From positions 124,001 to 188,000 of the forward strand of contig NZ_ML660054.1 in the NCBI RefSeq assembly GCF_007004665.1: 64,000 bases of DNA, given 5' to 3'. Source of the stretch: Denitrobaculum tricleocarpae. Its GTDB lineage: Bacteria; Pseudomonadota; Alphaproteobacteria; Kiloniellales; Kiloniellaceae. This document shows, piece after piece, positions 7,654 to 17,200 of the stretch. Each line of letters starts with the position of its first letter. Position 1 is the stretch's first letter. Under the pieces are notes generated by a model. That model made no database searches. It had not been told where the DNA came from and saw only the letters and a list, made by a program, of their open reading frames with translations. The position numbers were made by a program, and so were the translations under genes.

Positions 7654-9126
7654 ATGATTAGACTTACGGGATTCATTGTTGCGCTTACCGCTGTTGTCTC
7701 GGTGAGCAATTCGTCAATCGCAGCCAAAGAGAGTGTTTCCTTCACTGAGCCAGCGCTCCTGCTGTCTTCATCAGCAGCGTCACCGGCACAATATGTCCAG
7801 TTGGCGATGGCACCGCAGAGGTCGCGCGGTATCCTTCCGAAGAAATCAGGCGCGCACGACCTCGAGTTCTGGAACGCCATCAAGGACAGTAAAGACGCCG
7901 CCGATTACGAGGCCTACCTCGAATCCTTCCCGGAAGGCAGCTTTGCTCCGTTGGCCCGTCTGCGCATTCGCCAGTACAGCAAAAGCGAGGCCAAAGAAGA
8001 GAGTAACGAGCCGGACTTCAGGGTCGAAGACATGGAAGCCCCTTTCATTGCCCTCGCGAACGCCAACATCCGCGCGCTCCCAAGAGCCGATTCCGATAAG
8101 GTCACACAGGTTGCGAAAGGCGAGAGCGTCGAGGTTACCGGACGTGTCGTCGGAGCCAACTGGTTCCGGGTCCAGGTCGATGGAGGCCGCGGGTATGTGT
8201 TCGGCGACCTGATCAGGAGCGCCATTGCTTCAACCGCCCCCGCGAGGCCTGCCGCAACACCGGCACCGGCCACAACCCCGGCCGCACCTGCACCGGCCCC
8301 GGAAAAAACCGCACCCGAGCCGCAAAAAGCCGAAACCACACTCACCGTAACGGCAGAGAAAGCGCCGGCCGAAACCAACACGTCGGCTGTCGCCGCGTTG
8401 CCCAGCGTCACTGGACTGAAAGACTGCGAGTTCTGCCCGGAACTGGTCGAGATCGCGCCCGGAAGCTTCACGCTCGGGTCCAATTCGGGCAACGATAACG
8501 AGCGCCCGGCGACCAAGGTTACGATCCAGAAGCCTTTCGCCATCGGACGGCACGAAGTGACAGTGGGTGAATGGGCCTTTTGCGTTGAAGATGGCGGCTG
8601 TAGCTATAAGCCCAAAAAGAACGCAGGACAGAGCGACCAGGACCCCATGCGGAATCTCAGTTGGCTTGATGCCATGGAGTACGTGAACTGGCTCAGCAAG
8701 AAGACCGGCCGCCCCTACCGACTGCCCAGCGAAGCCGAGTGGGAATATGCCGCGCGTGCGGGCACCACGACACGCTTCTGGTGGGGTGATAATGTCGGTC
8801 AGGGTCAGGTCGACTGCGAAGACTGCGGCAGCGACTGGGAGCGCAGGAACCCGCCGAAAGCCGCCTCCTTTGCCGCCAACCCCTTTGGTCTGCATGACAC
8901 CAGTGGAAGTGTCTGGGAATGGACGGCAGACTGCTGGAGCAAGTCTCATGACGGCGCCCCCAGAGACGGCTCGGTCCGTGACAGCGCCGATTGCCGGCAA
9001 CGGGTTCTACGCGGCGGTTCCTGGCGAAACGAACCGGAATACCTGAGCTCAGCGTCGCGTTTCAACTATGACGCAAACGTGCGCTATCTGGTGAACGGCT
9101 TCCGCGTCGCTGTCGGTGCGCAATAG
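7654..9126 (+). CDS. exported SH3 plus FGE/SUMF1-like (catalytically degenerate) protein
   Basis: Predicted 490 residues. ATG at 7654 gives a signal peptide (MIRLTGFIVALTAVVSVS). A bacterial SH3 domain lies at about 130-189 (NANIRALP to GYVFGDLIRS), then an Ala/Pro linker, then a formylglycine-generating-enzyme (SUMF1, COG1262) fold at about 264-489, with GSFTLGSNSG, RLPSEAEWEYAARAG, FGLHDTSGSVWEW and RVLRGGSWRNE. In active FGE enzymes the GGS segment is followed by two cysteines; here the residues after GGSW are NEPEYLSSASRF, so no thiol pair exists. It is probably a C-type-lectin-fold binding domain, not a sulfatase activator. FGE-like proteins occur in several T6SS and kinase clusters. Likely periplasmic. 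Confidence 0.85.
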   Translation: MIRLTGFIVALTAVVSVSNSSIAAKESVSFTEPALLLSSSAASPAQYVQLAMAPQRSRGILPKKSGAHDLEFWNAIKDSKDAADYEAYLESFPEGSFAPLARLRIRQYSKSEAKEESNEPDFRVEDMEAPFIALANANIRALPRADSDKVTQVAKGESVEVTGRVVGANWFRVQVDGGRGYVFGDLIRSAIASTAPARPAATPAPATTPAAPAPAPEKTAPEPQKAETTLTVTAEKAPAETNTSAVAALPSVTGLKDCEFCPELVEIAPGSFTLGSNSGNDNERPATKVTIQKPFAIGRHEVTVGEWAFCVEDGGCSYKPKKNAGQSDQDPMRNLSWLDAMEYVNWLSKKTGRPYRLPSEAEWEYAARAGTTTRFWWGDNVGQGQVDCEDCGSDWERRNPPKAASFAANPFGLHDTSGSVWEWTADCWSKSHDGAPRDGSVRDSADCRQRVLRGGSWRNEPEYLSSASRFNYDANVRYLVNGFRVAVGAQ

Positions 9127-9215
9127 CCCTCCGTTTGGTTTGGCCGGTGGGCGCACGGTGGTCTGCCGCCGGCGCCCCGGCATCCTGAGGGCTAATATTC
9201 GGGTGACAGGGAAAT

Positions 9216-10190
9216 ATGTCCGTTAAGCCCCCAAAGCGCATTGCCGTGCTGGACCGTCTTGATCATGCGCAGGGTTTTGGGGGAGCCGCCACGCTCGGTC
9301 TGATTGACCAGGCGCTGACTCTCGCAGGTTTTGAGACACTTGATGCGGCCCCTCTCCTTGAGCAGACCGCGCGCCGACCTGAAAGGCTGCCCGACGCCTG
9401 GGTGACGGTAAGCGATCATGCACAGCACCAGGATGCCGAGCGGTTCTGCCATTCGCAGTCCCTGCCCCACCACTATGTCGATCCCACGCTATCGCATGGG
9501 TCCGAAACCTCGCCACATCAAAGGGATAACGGTTCAAACCATCTGACGATCGCGCCGTTTCTGGATCCCGGTCCCTATTTCGCGGCTCAACGGGACGCCG
9601 CTTCTCTGCGGCAGAATCTTTCCCAACGGCATGCTTTGCCTGTCGATAGAAGCTGGATTTTTCTGTCAATTCCTTCGGGATGCGAAACCAGCGCTCTCTT
9701 CTCGACGTTCGAGATTCTGTCCCGCCTTTATATGCTGGACTGGAATCTCATCGTCTCCGCCGCGGAGGAACATCACGATCAGGCCTCTCAGCTTCTTCCA
9801 GGCCTCTCCGGGAAAAGCAGATACCTGCTGCAGAAGTATGACGTGCGCGAGCGCATCGCTTTTATGGCGGCAAGCGACCTCTGCCTCTCGGTGGAGCGCA
9901 GTGGCGGCGGGGTCATGGATCTGCTCGAAGCTCTGGCATCGGGCCTCGCCGTCGTAGCGAACAAAAGTGCGGAGACCGAAGCCATCGTCGAAAACGGTGT
10001 AACGGGCCGGCTCTCCGCCGCTGGAAATCCCGCTTCACTCTCGAACGATCTCACCTTCCTGCTGCGGCATGACAATTTCCTGCAGTCCTATCGCGGAAAA
10101 ACCCGCGAGCAGGTGGCCGAGCGGCATGATATCCATGTCGCGGCCCGGAGGCTCAGGCGCATGGTCACCCGGGAAGACGATCTCTGCTGA
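9216..10190 (+). CDS. GT-B (GT4-like) glycosyltransferase-like protein
   Basis: Predicted 324 residues, no signal peptide or membrane segment, so cytoplasmic. The C-terminal half resembles the donor-binding domain of GT4 glycosyltransferases: a helix and strand leading into LCLSVERSGGGVMDLLEALASGLAVVA, where the Glu and Gly residues correspond to the usual nucleotide-sugar site, followed by ENGVTGRLS. The N-terminal half is short and shows no clear acceptor domain, so this may be a reduced or divergent enzyme. It follows the SH3-FGE gene by about 90 bases on the same strand and converges with ppkA. Its presence inside a T6SS neighbourhood is unusual. Substrate unknown. Confidence 0.65.
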   Translation: MSVKPPKRIAVLDRLDHAQGFGGAATLGLIDQALTLAGFETLDAAPLLEQTARRPERLPDAWVTVSDHAQHQDAERFCHSQSLPHHYVDPTLSHGSETSPHQRDNGSNHLTIAPFLDPGPYFAAQRDAASLRQNLSQRHALPVDRSWIFLSIPSGCETSALFSTFEILSRLYMLDWNLIVSAAEEHHDQASQLLPGLSGKSRYLLQKYDVRERIAFMAASDLCLSVERSGGGVMDLLEALASGLAVVANKSAETEAIVENGVTGRLSAAGNPASLSNDLTFLLRHDNFLQSYRGKTREQVAERHDIHVAARRLRRMVTREDDLC

Positions 10191-10213
10191 TCCTGCCTGA
10201 AGCCTCCCCAGCT

Positions 10214-12295
10214 TCAGCGCGCGGGGGTGGTGGTGATGAAGAAAATGTCGGCCGACAAGCGGTTTGCATCGGCACCGCGCGCAAGTTCATCCAGGCGCGC
10301 GCGGAGATCCGGCAGATAACTGCTGGCGAACTCGACTTCCTCGCGCTGCACGCCGAACAACGGCTCCGGCGACGTCAAAACCACCACCAATTCAGTCCCG
10401 AACGGCGCCGCGATCGTCCAGCTCCTGACCGAGTCATCCTCGCCCAGGGTCACGTCGAGATCCGCCGAACCCAGATTTTCCGGATAGGCTTCGTTCGGAA
10501 GAATATGGAGCACACCGCCGTCAATGGAGTAGTAGTCCACGTAGACATACGACTCATAACCGGGAAGTTTCATGTCGACGATCAGACTTTCGTTCTCGAC
10601 ATAGACTCCGTCCTCGTTCCGTGTCCGTATCGTAAGACCGGTATTCTCTTCGCGGTTTTTGCGGACATAGGGCGTAAAGACCTCGAGTGGCGCACAGAGC
10701 GCACCATCCAGCAATCCAACGGAGAAGCGGGTGTTCTCGACTCCCGACAGATTCCCGATTTCGTCTCTGAGCAGATTGATCTCCGCCATGGAGCCGGAAT
10801 AACCGGTCACCGAAATGGAACCGCCCTCAATTTCGTGACGGATGTCCGCGCAGGACGCGCGTCTGACGAGTTCGTCGATATCTTCAGCTGTAAAGCGCAC
10901 CGGCGGGATGAGCGCTTCTTGAACCCTTTCTGGTTCCTGCGTGACCTCTGGCGCCGCATCCGCCTCTCCTTGCACTGTCACTTCAGGTTCAGGAGATACT
11001 GCCTCGGCGGACGCTTCCGGCGCAGGGTCTGCTGGCTCGGGAGCGACCTCAGCCGGCGCTAATGTCCCGGGCTGGGACGCCGCGCCCGGAGTCTCGTTCC
11101 CGCTATCGCTTTGAGCAACAATGCCCGACCCGGATGACGCGGCTTCCTCAGTCTCGTTCGTCGAAAAGTAGAAGCCGCCTCCCGCCAAAATCGCGACGCC
11201 TGCAACGGCCGCGACAAGACGCAGTGCCCTGCGGTTCTCGCCACCCGCGCTCAGTTCGGAGACAAAGGTTTCCACATCAGCAATGCGCTTGCCGCGGTCG
11301 AAGGCAAGACCGGCGGCCAGTGCCTTCCACTGTCGCCGGTTCAACTCCGGCGGCTGTTTCGGGACCAGCGCATTATCCCGTGCCTCGGTTGCCGGCATGC
11401 GCCCGAATGGATGGCGCCCCGAGATCAGTTCGTACGAAATGCAGGCGAGTGCATAGACGTCGTCGCGCGGATCCGGCTCCTCGTCCTCCAGCATTTCCGG
11501 ACTCGCGTAGGCTGGTGTTAAGGCTCCGAGCGAACCGGCATCGAAGACGGTGGCGTCCGCCTGCGGGTCGTCCCCCAGTTTCACGGCGCGCGCGATCCCG
11601 AAATCGATGACCTTGGCCGGTCCCGTGTCGGTGATGAAAATATTGCCGGGTTTGAAATCACAGTGAACGATGCCCTGCTTGTGAGCGAAGGCCAGGGCGG
11701 CGCCGACGTCCTGGATGATCTCCAGGGCCTGATCGAGTGGAAGGCCCTTGAACCCGCCGGACTTGGTGATCTTGTCGAGCGGCTTGCCCTCCAGGTACTC
11801 CATCGTCATGTAAATGGATGTCCCGTCCCGATCGAAGTCGTAGACGGTCACGATGCTGGGATGGGCCAGGCTTTGGGCTTTCTTGGATTCGCGCTGCAGG
11901 GTCCGGAGCGATTCCGGATGGGCCCGGAAGTCTTCGTTCAGAATCTTAACGGCGATGTAGGGATTGCGGTCTTCCGCCTCCTGCTTGCGCAGGTCCAGGG
12001 CCTTGTAGACGGTTCCCATGCCGCCGGTTCCGAGGCGTGCCTCCAGTACGAAACGCTCCTTGAGGGTATCGCCCTCCTGCAGCACCTGGACCGGACCGTC
12101 GGCGAGTTTCTCCAGATCACCGAACGTGCCGGTGCCGGTCGCCGTACCGCTGGTCGCACCACTTGTCCGTGAGCTGTCACTGGCGTCGGCGGGCCGCATT
12201 TCCGGCGTGACCATGCGGGTGGGCTCATCCGGGTCCACGAATGGACCGGGTTTTTGTCCCTCCGCGTCGTTGTCTCCAGGTGGCTTAGCGTTCAT
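10214..12295 (-). CDS. ppkA: T6SS Ser/Thr protein kinase PpkA-like, membrane-anchored
   Basis: Predicted 693 residues. A disordered Thr-rich N-terminus precedes a eukaryotic-type kinase domain (about 78-345) with the glycine loop LGTGGMGTVYKA, the VAIK-type lysine in IAVKIL, the catalytic segment HCDFKPGN (His211, Asp213, Lys215, Asn218) and DFG in VIDFGIAR. The residue before the catalytic Asp is Cys, not Arg, so it is a non-RD kinase. A transmembrane helix lies at about 358-378. The periplasmic part has a BON-like segment and a C-terminal DUF4384-like domain. In the threonine-phosphorylation pathway PpkA phosphorylates Fha to trigger T6SS assembly. Phosphatase, TagF and Fha genes are all nearby, supporting this role. 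Confidence 0.88.
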   Translation of the reverse strand: MNAKPPGDNDAEGQKPGPFVDPDEPTRMVTPEMRPADASDSSRTSGATSGTATGTGTFGDLEKLADGPVQVLQEGDTLKERFVLEARLGTGGMGTVYKALDLRKQEAEDRNPYIAVKILNEDFRAHPESLRTLQRESKKAQSLAHPSIVTVYDFDRDGTSIYMTMEYLEGKPLDKITKSGGFKGLPLDQALEIIQDVGAALAFAHKQGIVHCDFKPGNIFITDTGPAKVIDFGIARAVKLGDDPQADATVFDAGSLGALTPAYASPEMLEDEEPDPRDDVYALACISYELISGRHPFGRMPATEARDNALVPKQPPELNRRQWKALAAGLAFDRGKRIADVETFVSELSAGGENRRALRLVAAVAGVAILAGGGFYFSTNETEEAASSGSGIVAQSDSGNETPGAASQPGTLAPAEVAPEPADPAPEASAEAVSPEPEVTVQGEADAAPEVTQEPERVQEALIPPVRFTAEDIDELVRRASCADIRHEIEGGSISVTGYSGSMAEINLLRDEIGNLSGVENTRFSVGLLDGALCAPLEVFTPYVRKNREENTGLTIRTRNEDGVYVENESLIVDMKLPGYESYVYVDYYSIDGGVLHILPNEAYPENLGSADLDVTLGEDDSVRSWTIAAPFGTELVVVLTSPEPLFGVQREEVEFASSYLPDLRARLDELARGADANRLSADIFFITTTPAR

Positions 12296-12440
12296 TCACA
12301 ACTCACTGGCTTGCTTGCGCCTCTCGCCTGATAGTCCGGTATCCGAAAGCACAGGATTTCACTTTAGTAGCTTATAAAGATTAATGATCCTTCAGTCGAA
12401 CAAGCTCTCCACCCGATCTACGCCCGGCTGGAATGGGGCA

Positions 12441-13193
12441 CTACGGCGCAAGTGTCGTATCCGCCGTGCATTTCATCACCAGGGCCGTCACGTTGTCTTT
12501 TGCACCATTCGTCACCGCCGCCCGGACCAGGTCATCGGCCGCTGTATCCGCGGGAACCTGTGAGAGGCACTGAAAAATTTCGTCGTCTGACAGAACCTTG
12601 GTAAGACCGTCACTGCAGAGCAGCAACACATCATCCTCAATCAGCAATTCCTGACGGACATCGAGATTCAGCAAATCCTCGGCGCCGACGGCCCGAGTGA
12701 TGACATTGGCCTGGGGATGGGACTCCGCCTCGTCGTGATCAAGGTGTCCCATGTCGACCAGTTCCTGAACGTAGCTGTGATCGCGCGTCAACTGAGTCAT
12801 CTCACCCCGGCGCAGCCGGTAGATCCGGCTGTCTCCCGCCCAGAGGTAGGCGCAGTAGCGTCCATAGGCCATGAAGATGACCACGGTGCTGCCGATCACG
12901 CTCTGCCCGCCGCGCCGCTTTGCTTCCTCTCTCAGGTGTTCGTTGGTGTCGATGACACTGTCTTTGACCGCCGCCAGAAACGTCGGCGCCGACTGCGGAG
13001 GCGGCAAAGCGTCCAGGCGCTCCACGATCATCTTGCTGGCATAATCGCCGGCATCGTGCCCCCCCATGCCGTCGGCGACCACCCAGAGGCCGATGTCCGG
13101 GCGCGACAACAGCGCATCTTCGTTCAACCGCCGAACATTGCCCACATGGCTACAGGCTCCTGTCACATATTGGTAAACCTGTTCCGTCGACAT
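12441..13193 (-). CDS. pppA: T6SS PP2C-type protein phosphatase PppA
   Basis: Predicted 250 residues. I chose ATG at 13193 because an AGGG site lies eight bases before it; an in-frame ATG at 13199 and a TTG at 13214 are alternatives. The protein is a PP2C/SpoIIE-like Mn-dependent phosphatase: CSHVGNVRRLNEDALL, VVADGMGGHDAGDYAS, WAGDSRIYRLR, LLLCSDGLTKVLSD and GAKDNVTALV, including the metal-binding Asp residues. No membrane segment. It should reverse PpkA phosphorylation of Fha and so switch T6SS firing off. Placed between tagF and ppkA on the same strand, the standard arrangement. Confidence 0.93.
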   Translation of the reverse strand: MSTEQVYQYVTGACSHVGNVRRLNEDALLSRPDIGLWVVADGMGGHDAGDYASKMIVERLDALPPPQSAPTFLAAVKDSVIDTNEHLREEAKRRGGQSVIGSTVVIFMAYGRYCAYLWAGDSRIYRLRRGEMTQLTRDHSYVQELVDMGHLDHDEAESHPQANVITRAVGAEDLLNLDVRQELLIEDDVLLLCSDGLTKVLSDDEIFQCLSQVPADTAADDLVRAAVTNGAKDNVTALVMKCTADTTLAP

Positions 13194-13317
13194 CGTCATA
13201 TCCCTAATTGCCAACAGGCGCTCGTGTGATGGAATTCAAAGTACACGCGATGCCGGGAAATGATCCGGCAAACGCCCCCAAAACTCTGCAGGTCTCGCTG
13301 TCACGAGCACTCGCACC

Positions 13318-14172
13318 TCAAATAATCCCGTCAAGAATGTCGTCGTCCAAGACATCGTCGCTCCGGCCGCTGCGTCCCAAGTCGTCCTCCCGCAGCGAAG
13401 TATCACCCGCATCCGCCATCCCCCCGACCCAGCCACTTTCCCGCCACTGGCCATCCAGGAAGGCAACGAACGCGCCCATGCTGGGCAATCCGGCACTCAC
13501 CAGCATCGACGGAACCACCTTTTCAGAACCCGCGGTCCACCAGAGGCAATAGCGCGGATAGGACTGGCGCAGGAAATGATTCAACAGAGCTGCGGGATCG
13601 GGCGCGAAGCCATCAGACGGATCGACGGCAATCCGCAAACCACTCTCGCCGGCCTCCCGGTCCAAGGGTGTCATGCCCGTGCCGCGGTGATCCGGTATAC
13701 CAAGCTCCTGAATGCGCGCGTCCACGTCTTCGAACTCCGCCCCTTCCTCCAAAGCCGTCAGCACGGCGTCCTCCGCCTGCGCATACCAGCCTGATGCCTG
13801 CTTCGGCAGTCCGGCGACGCTCCGGCAATCTTCCAGCTCAACTGCCAGCGTGAGCGGGAAGTAGCGCCCGACACGATCGACCGAGGGCATGAGCACGCCG
13901 GTCATGACCTGCGGCCCTCCGACACCGGCGGAAAGCGCAAAGCGCCAGATCGGACTGGTCATATAGATTGATAACCAGTCTTCCCCGAGACTCTCCTGAC
14001 TGGTTTGCAGTCCGTTCTGCAGCCAGGTATCCCAAACCTCGACGAACCTCTGCGGAAGCCGGCGCGTCACAAAATCGCCCTTCGAGGGCAACTTGCCATA
14101 GAAACCCGGCTCGCCTTCGATGTGACGCCCGTTCTCCGGCCCCTCCAGATCCATATCCTTGTCGTCGTTCAT
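13318..14172 (-). CDS. tagF: T6SS post-translational regulator TagF (ImpM family)
   Basis: Predicted 284 residues. ATG at 14172 has a perfect GGAGGT ribosome site and avoids overlap with tssM. The TagF/ImpM signature is visible: PGFYGKLPSKGDFVTRRLP, FVEVWDTWLQ, WRFALSAGVGG, GVLMPSVDRVGRYFPLT. TagF represses T6SS assembly independently of phosphorylation, in known systems by binding Fha. The C-terminal part (about 180-284) is more variable and acidic. It lies 29 bases after tssM and before pppA, so it belongs to the tssJKLM-tagF-pppA-ppkA transcript. Confidence 0.92.
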   Translation of the reverse strand: MNDDKDMDLEGPENGRHIEGEPGFYGKLPSKGDFVTRRLPQRFVEVWDTWLQNGLQTSQESLGEDWLSIYMTSPIWRFALSAGVGGPQVMTGVLMPSVDRVGRYFPLTLAVELEDCRSVAGLPKQASGWYAQAEDAVLTALEEGAEFEDVDARIQELGIPDHRGTGMTPLDREAGESGLRIAVDPSDGFAPDPAALLNHFLRQSYPRYCLWWTAGSEKVVPSMLVSAGLPSMGAFVAFLDGQWRESGWVGGMADAGDTSLREDDLGRSGRSDDVLDDDILDGII

Positions 14173-14201
14173 AGCACCTCCATTGTGAAACCCCGGCGCG
14201 G

Positions 14202-17200
14202 TCATAGCGACGATGGGCAACGGAACTGCTGGAGTTCCGGCAAGGTGAAAGGATTGACGACACTGTTGGCGCGCAGTTCATAAGTCACCGTGCGGTTGCC
14301 AACTTCGAAGGTCAGGTTGAAACGGTCGGCAAGACCGCTTTTCTCGATCGAGGCTTCATCCAGCATGCGGAACCAAGACCAGGGCCCCTCGCGTGAAAGA
14401 CTCGAACGTTGGCCCGGAATGAGTGGCGCGAAGGATACGCGCACCTGGCTTGGTCCGCTCGGCCCCGGCCACTTCAGACGTGACGGGCGTTGCGGTCCGT
14501 GGCGGTAGGAGATCGACTGGCCATCGAGGTCGAACACCACCTGTGTCGCCTGCGCGTCCAGATCGACCGGCATCAGCTCGAACTGGACACCTGGCGTCTG
14601 TGCGCCTCCGAAAAAGAGACTGTCGCGAATCACGGAGGCGCGCTGAAACTGCACCAGCACGGAGTCGGGAATCCCGAGACTGACGTTATCGACCTTTTGC
14701 CATTTCCAGGGAATGCGCGAGGTGTCGACAAAGGGCTTCAGATAGGTCGCGAAGAAACCGTCGATCTTACCGCCCGGCGCGAACAAGCGGCCGAAATCGT
14801 CCAGGGCGATTTCCGCATCGCTGTCCGCGAACACCGGATAACGGTTGTTCAGCGCTGCCCGGCAGGTCGGCAGAACCTCGGACTTCCAGGCCGCATCGAT
14901 TTGCGAACGCGCGCCGCCGACCGTCACGCTGGAACTGCTCTTCGCCAGGGCCGAGAGCCAGCCCTTCAGGGGATCCGGCAAGCGCGACGCCGTGGACATG
15001 ATCGACTGTGCCGCACCGCCACCGGCACCGCTTGCCGCCGAAAGAGCCGCCTGCCCCTGGTTGCCGGAAATGGCGAGTTGGTTCAGCTGGGTATAGAGAT
15101 CGTTCAGTCGCCCAATCGCGCTGTCGAGTTGCGTTGGTGCGCCGGGTTCGCCGCGGCTCAAGGCGTGAAGGCTCTCGTACCGCCGGTCGATCACAGCGCC
15201 GGGCACTTCGCCACCCTCCTCCGCCAGCGCGGAGCCGACAATATTGGCCAGGCGTTTGGACTTTGACTCGAGGCGCTTCTGAGCCGCCGCTTCCGCGGCA
15301 TCGCCCACGGCCTCCAGCGCAGTGGGCGCGCTCTCCGGCAGCGGGGCGGTCAGCGTCGTCTCGCGGGTAATCGCGAGCAGAAGCAGTTTGAGCGGAGATC
15401 CGTTCGGCGCCGACACAATATTGAGCACATCCACCGAGTGATTGAGGTCGCGGAAGGGAATGATCGCGAGGTCCGCAATCAACACATCCCAGAAGGCGGC
15501 ATAGTCATCGAAGTAGCGCCGCATGACCTCGCTCCTGAGGCGTCCAAGCGCGGCACTGTCCAGACCGATCTCTTCTTCAGGGCCCAGCACCCAGCTTTCC
15601 TGTGCGACTTCGCTGGCGACCTGGCTCACCTGGGGCAGGAAGACGGTCTGAAAGCCATCGTAAGTGTAGAGGCCGGGAATGGCCTCGGTCAGCGGCTTTC
15701 CGGAGCGGCGGACGAACACCCGGTTCCCGTCGGCCCCGATCTTGTCGCTGGCGCGCCAGGGTGTCAGCTCGCGTGCTTCCGGGCTTTGCCGGATCACCGC
15801 ATAGGCCCGTTCCGAGAGCGGGAAGGCTCTGAGACTCTGCTGCACCCGCTCGACCAATGTACCGTCCAGCGGGATCTGTTTGAGCGGTTCCTCCAGCAGC
15901 GCTTCCAGATGCAGCATCAAGGGTTCGCGGATGCTCTCGTTTACCTGCCCGGGGAAGGTCGCGTTCCAGTCCAGAACGAGCCACTGGCGCACCAGATCCG
16001 CATCGACAGGTCCCTGACGCCCCAGCATCAGATAGACTTTCAAAGCCTCATAGAGATAATCCGGCCGGCTGATGTTGTCGCGTAACTGCCCCTCAAGGCG
16101 GACCAGCAGACGCGGCAGAAACAAGGAGCTGAGGCCCCGGCGGTAAGCCGAGCGGGCCTGCGCCCCTAGCTTATCGCCCTGGTAAAGCCCCAGGGTCATG
16201 CTGAGCGGGACGTCTTCGTCCCGCGCCGCATAGCCCGTGGGCATGTTGCGCAAGGCGTTGAGGGCCGGCAGAATTCGCTTCAGATCCGCGTCCTCCACCG
16301 CGTTGAACGAGAGCCCCGAAGTCGCGGCTTCGTAGGCCGTAATACTCTCTTCGACCTCGGCAATTTTCCCGCTGTTTCCGCTATAGCTGGTGACCCAGGC
16401 TCCCGCGGCCCCGAGCAGGACAAGAACAGCCAGAGCGTAGGCAGCGTTCTGAACCCAAAACCGCCGGCGTTCCACCTTTCGGTTGGCGGTCACGGCGCCC
16501 GCTTCGGCAAAGACCACGGAACTCAGGAGACGGGTCAGGAAGTAGCTGCGTCCACCGCCGGAATGGGCCGACAAGGCCTGGCGACCGATCCCGAAGGTTT
16601 GCGCCATGGTTCCCATCAAGCGGTCGATCGGCGTCCCGTCCTGCGTTCCACTGGTGAAGTAGAAACCGCGCAGCATGGGAATGTCTTCATAGCGGCTTGG
16701 CTTGAAAATCTCGTCGAGGAAGTCCTGGATAGGCCGTTTCAACGACGCGATCTGCTGCGGGAAACCATAGATCAGGCTGCGGCGCTGGATATCCGGTTCC
16801 TGATGGATACGCTCCACCAGCCGTTCGTTCAAACGGTCGACAAGCGCGTCAAACTCTTCTTCGAACTCGGCGACGACCCCGGTTTCAGACTCGGCCGCCT
16901 CCAGTTTGAAGGTGGTCCCCCAGACCTGATCCCGGTCTTCCCGTCCCAGGTCATCGAAGAACTCACTGAAGCCCGCGACCAGATCGGCCTTGGTGAACAC
17001 CACGTAGATCGGAAAACGCACCCCGAAATAGTCATGGAGTTCACGCAGGCGCTGCTTGACCGCATGAGCATGGGCAAAGCGTTCCGTATCGCTCAAGGTC
17101 GCCATATCCGACAGGCTGATCGCCACGATCGCGCCATTGATCGGCTGTCGCGCCCGGTACTTTTTCAAGAGATCCAGGAAACCGGTCCAGGCGGCCCGGT

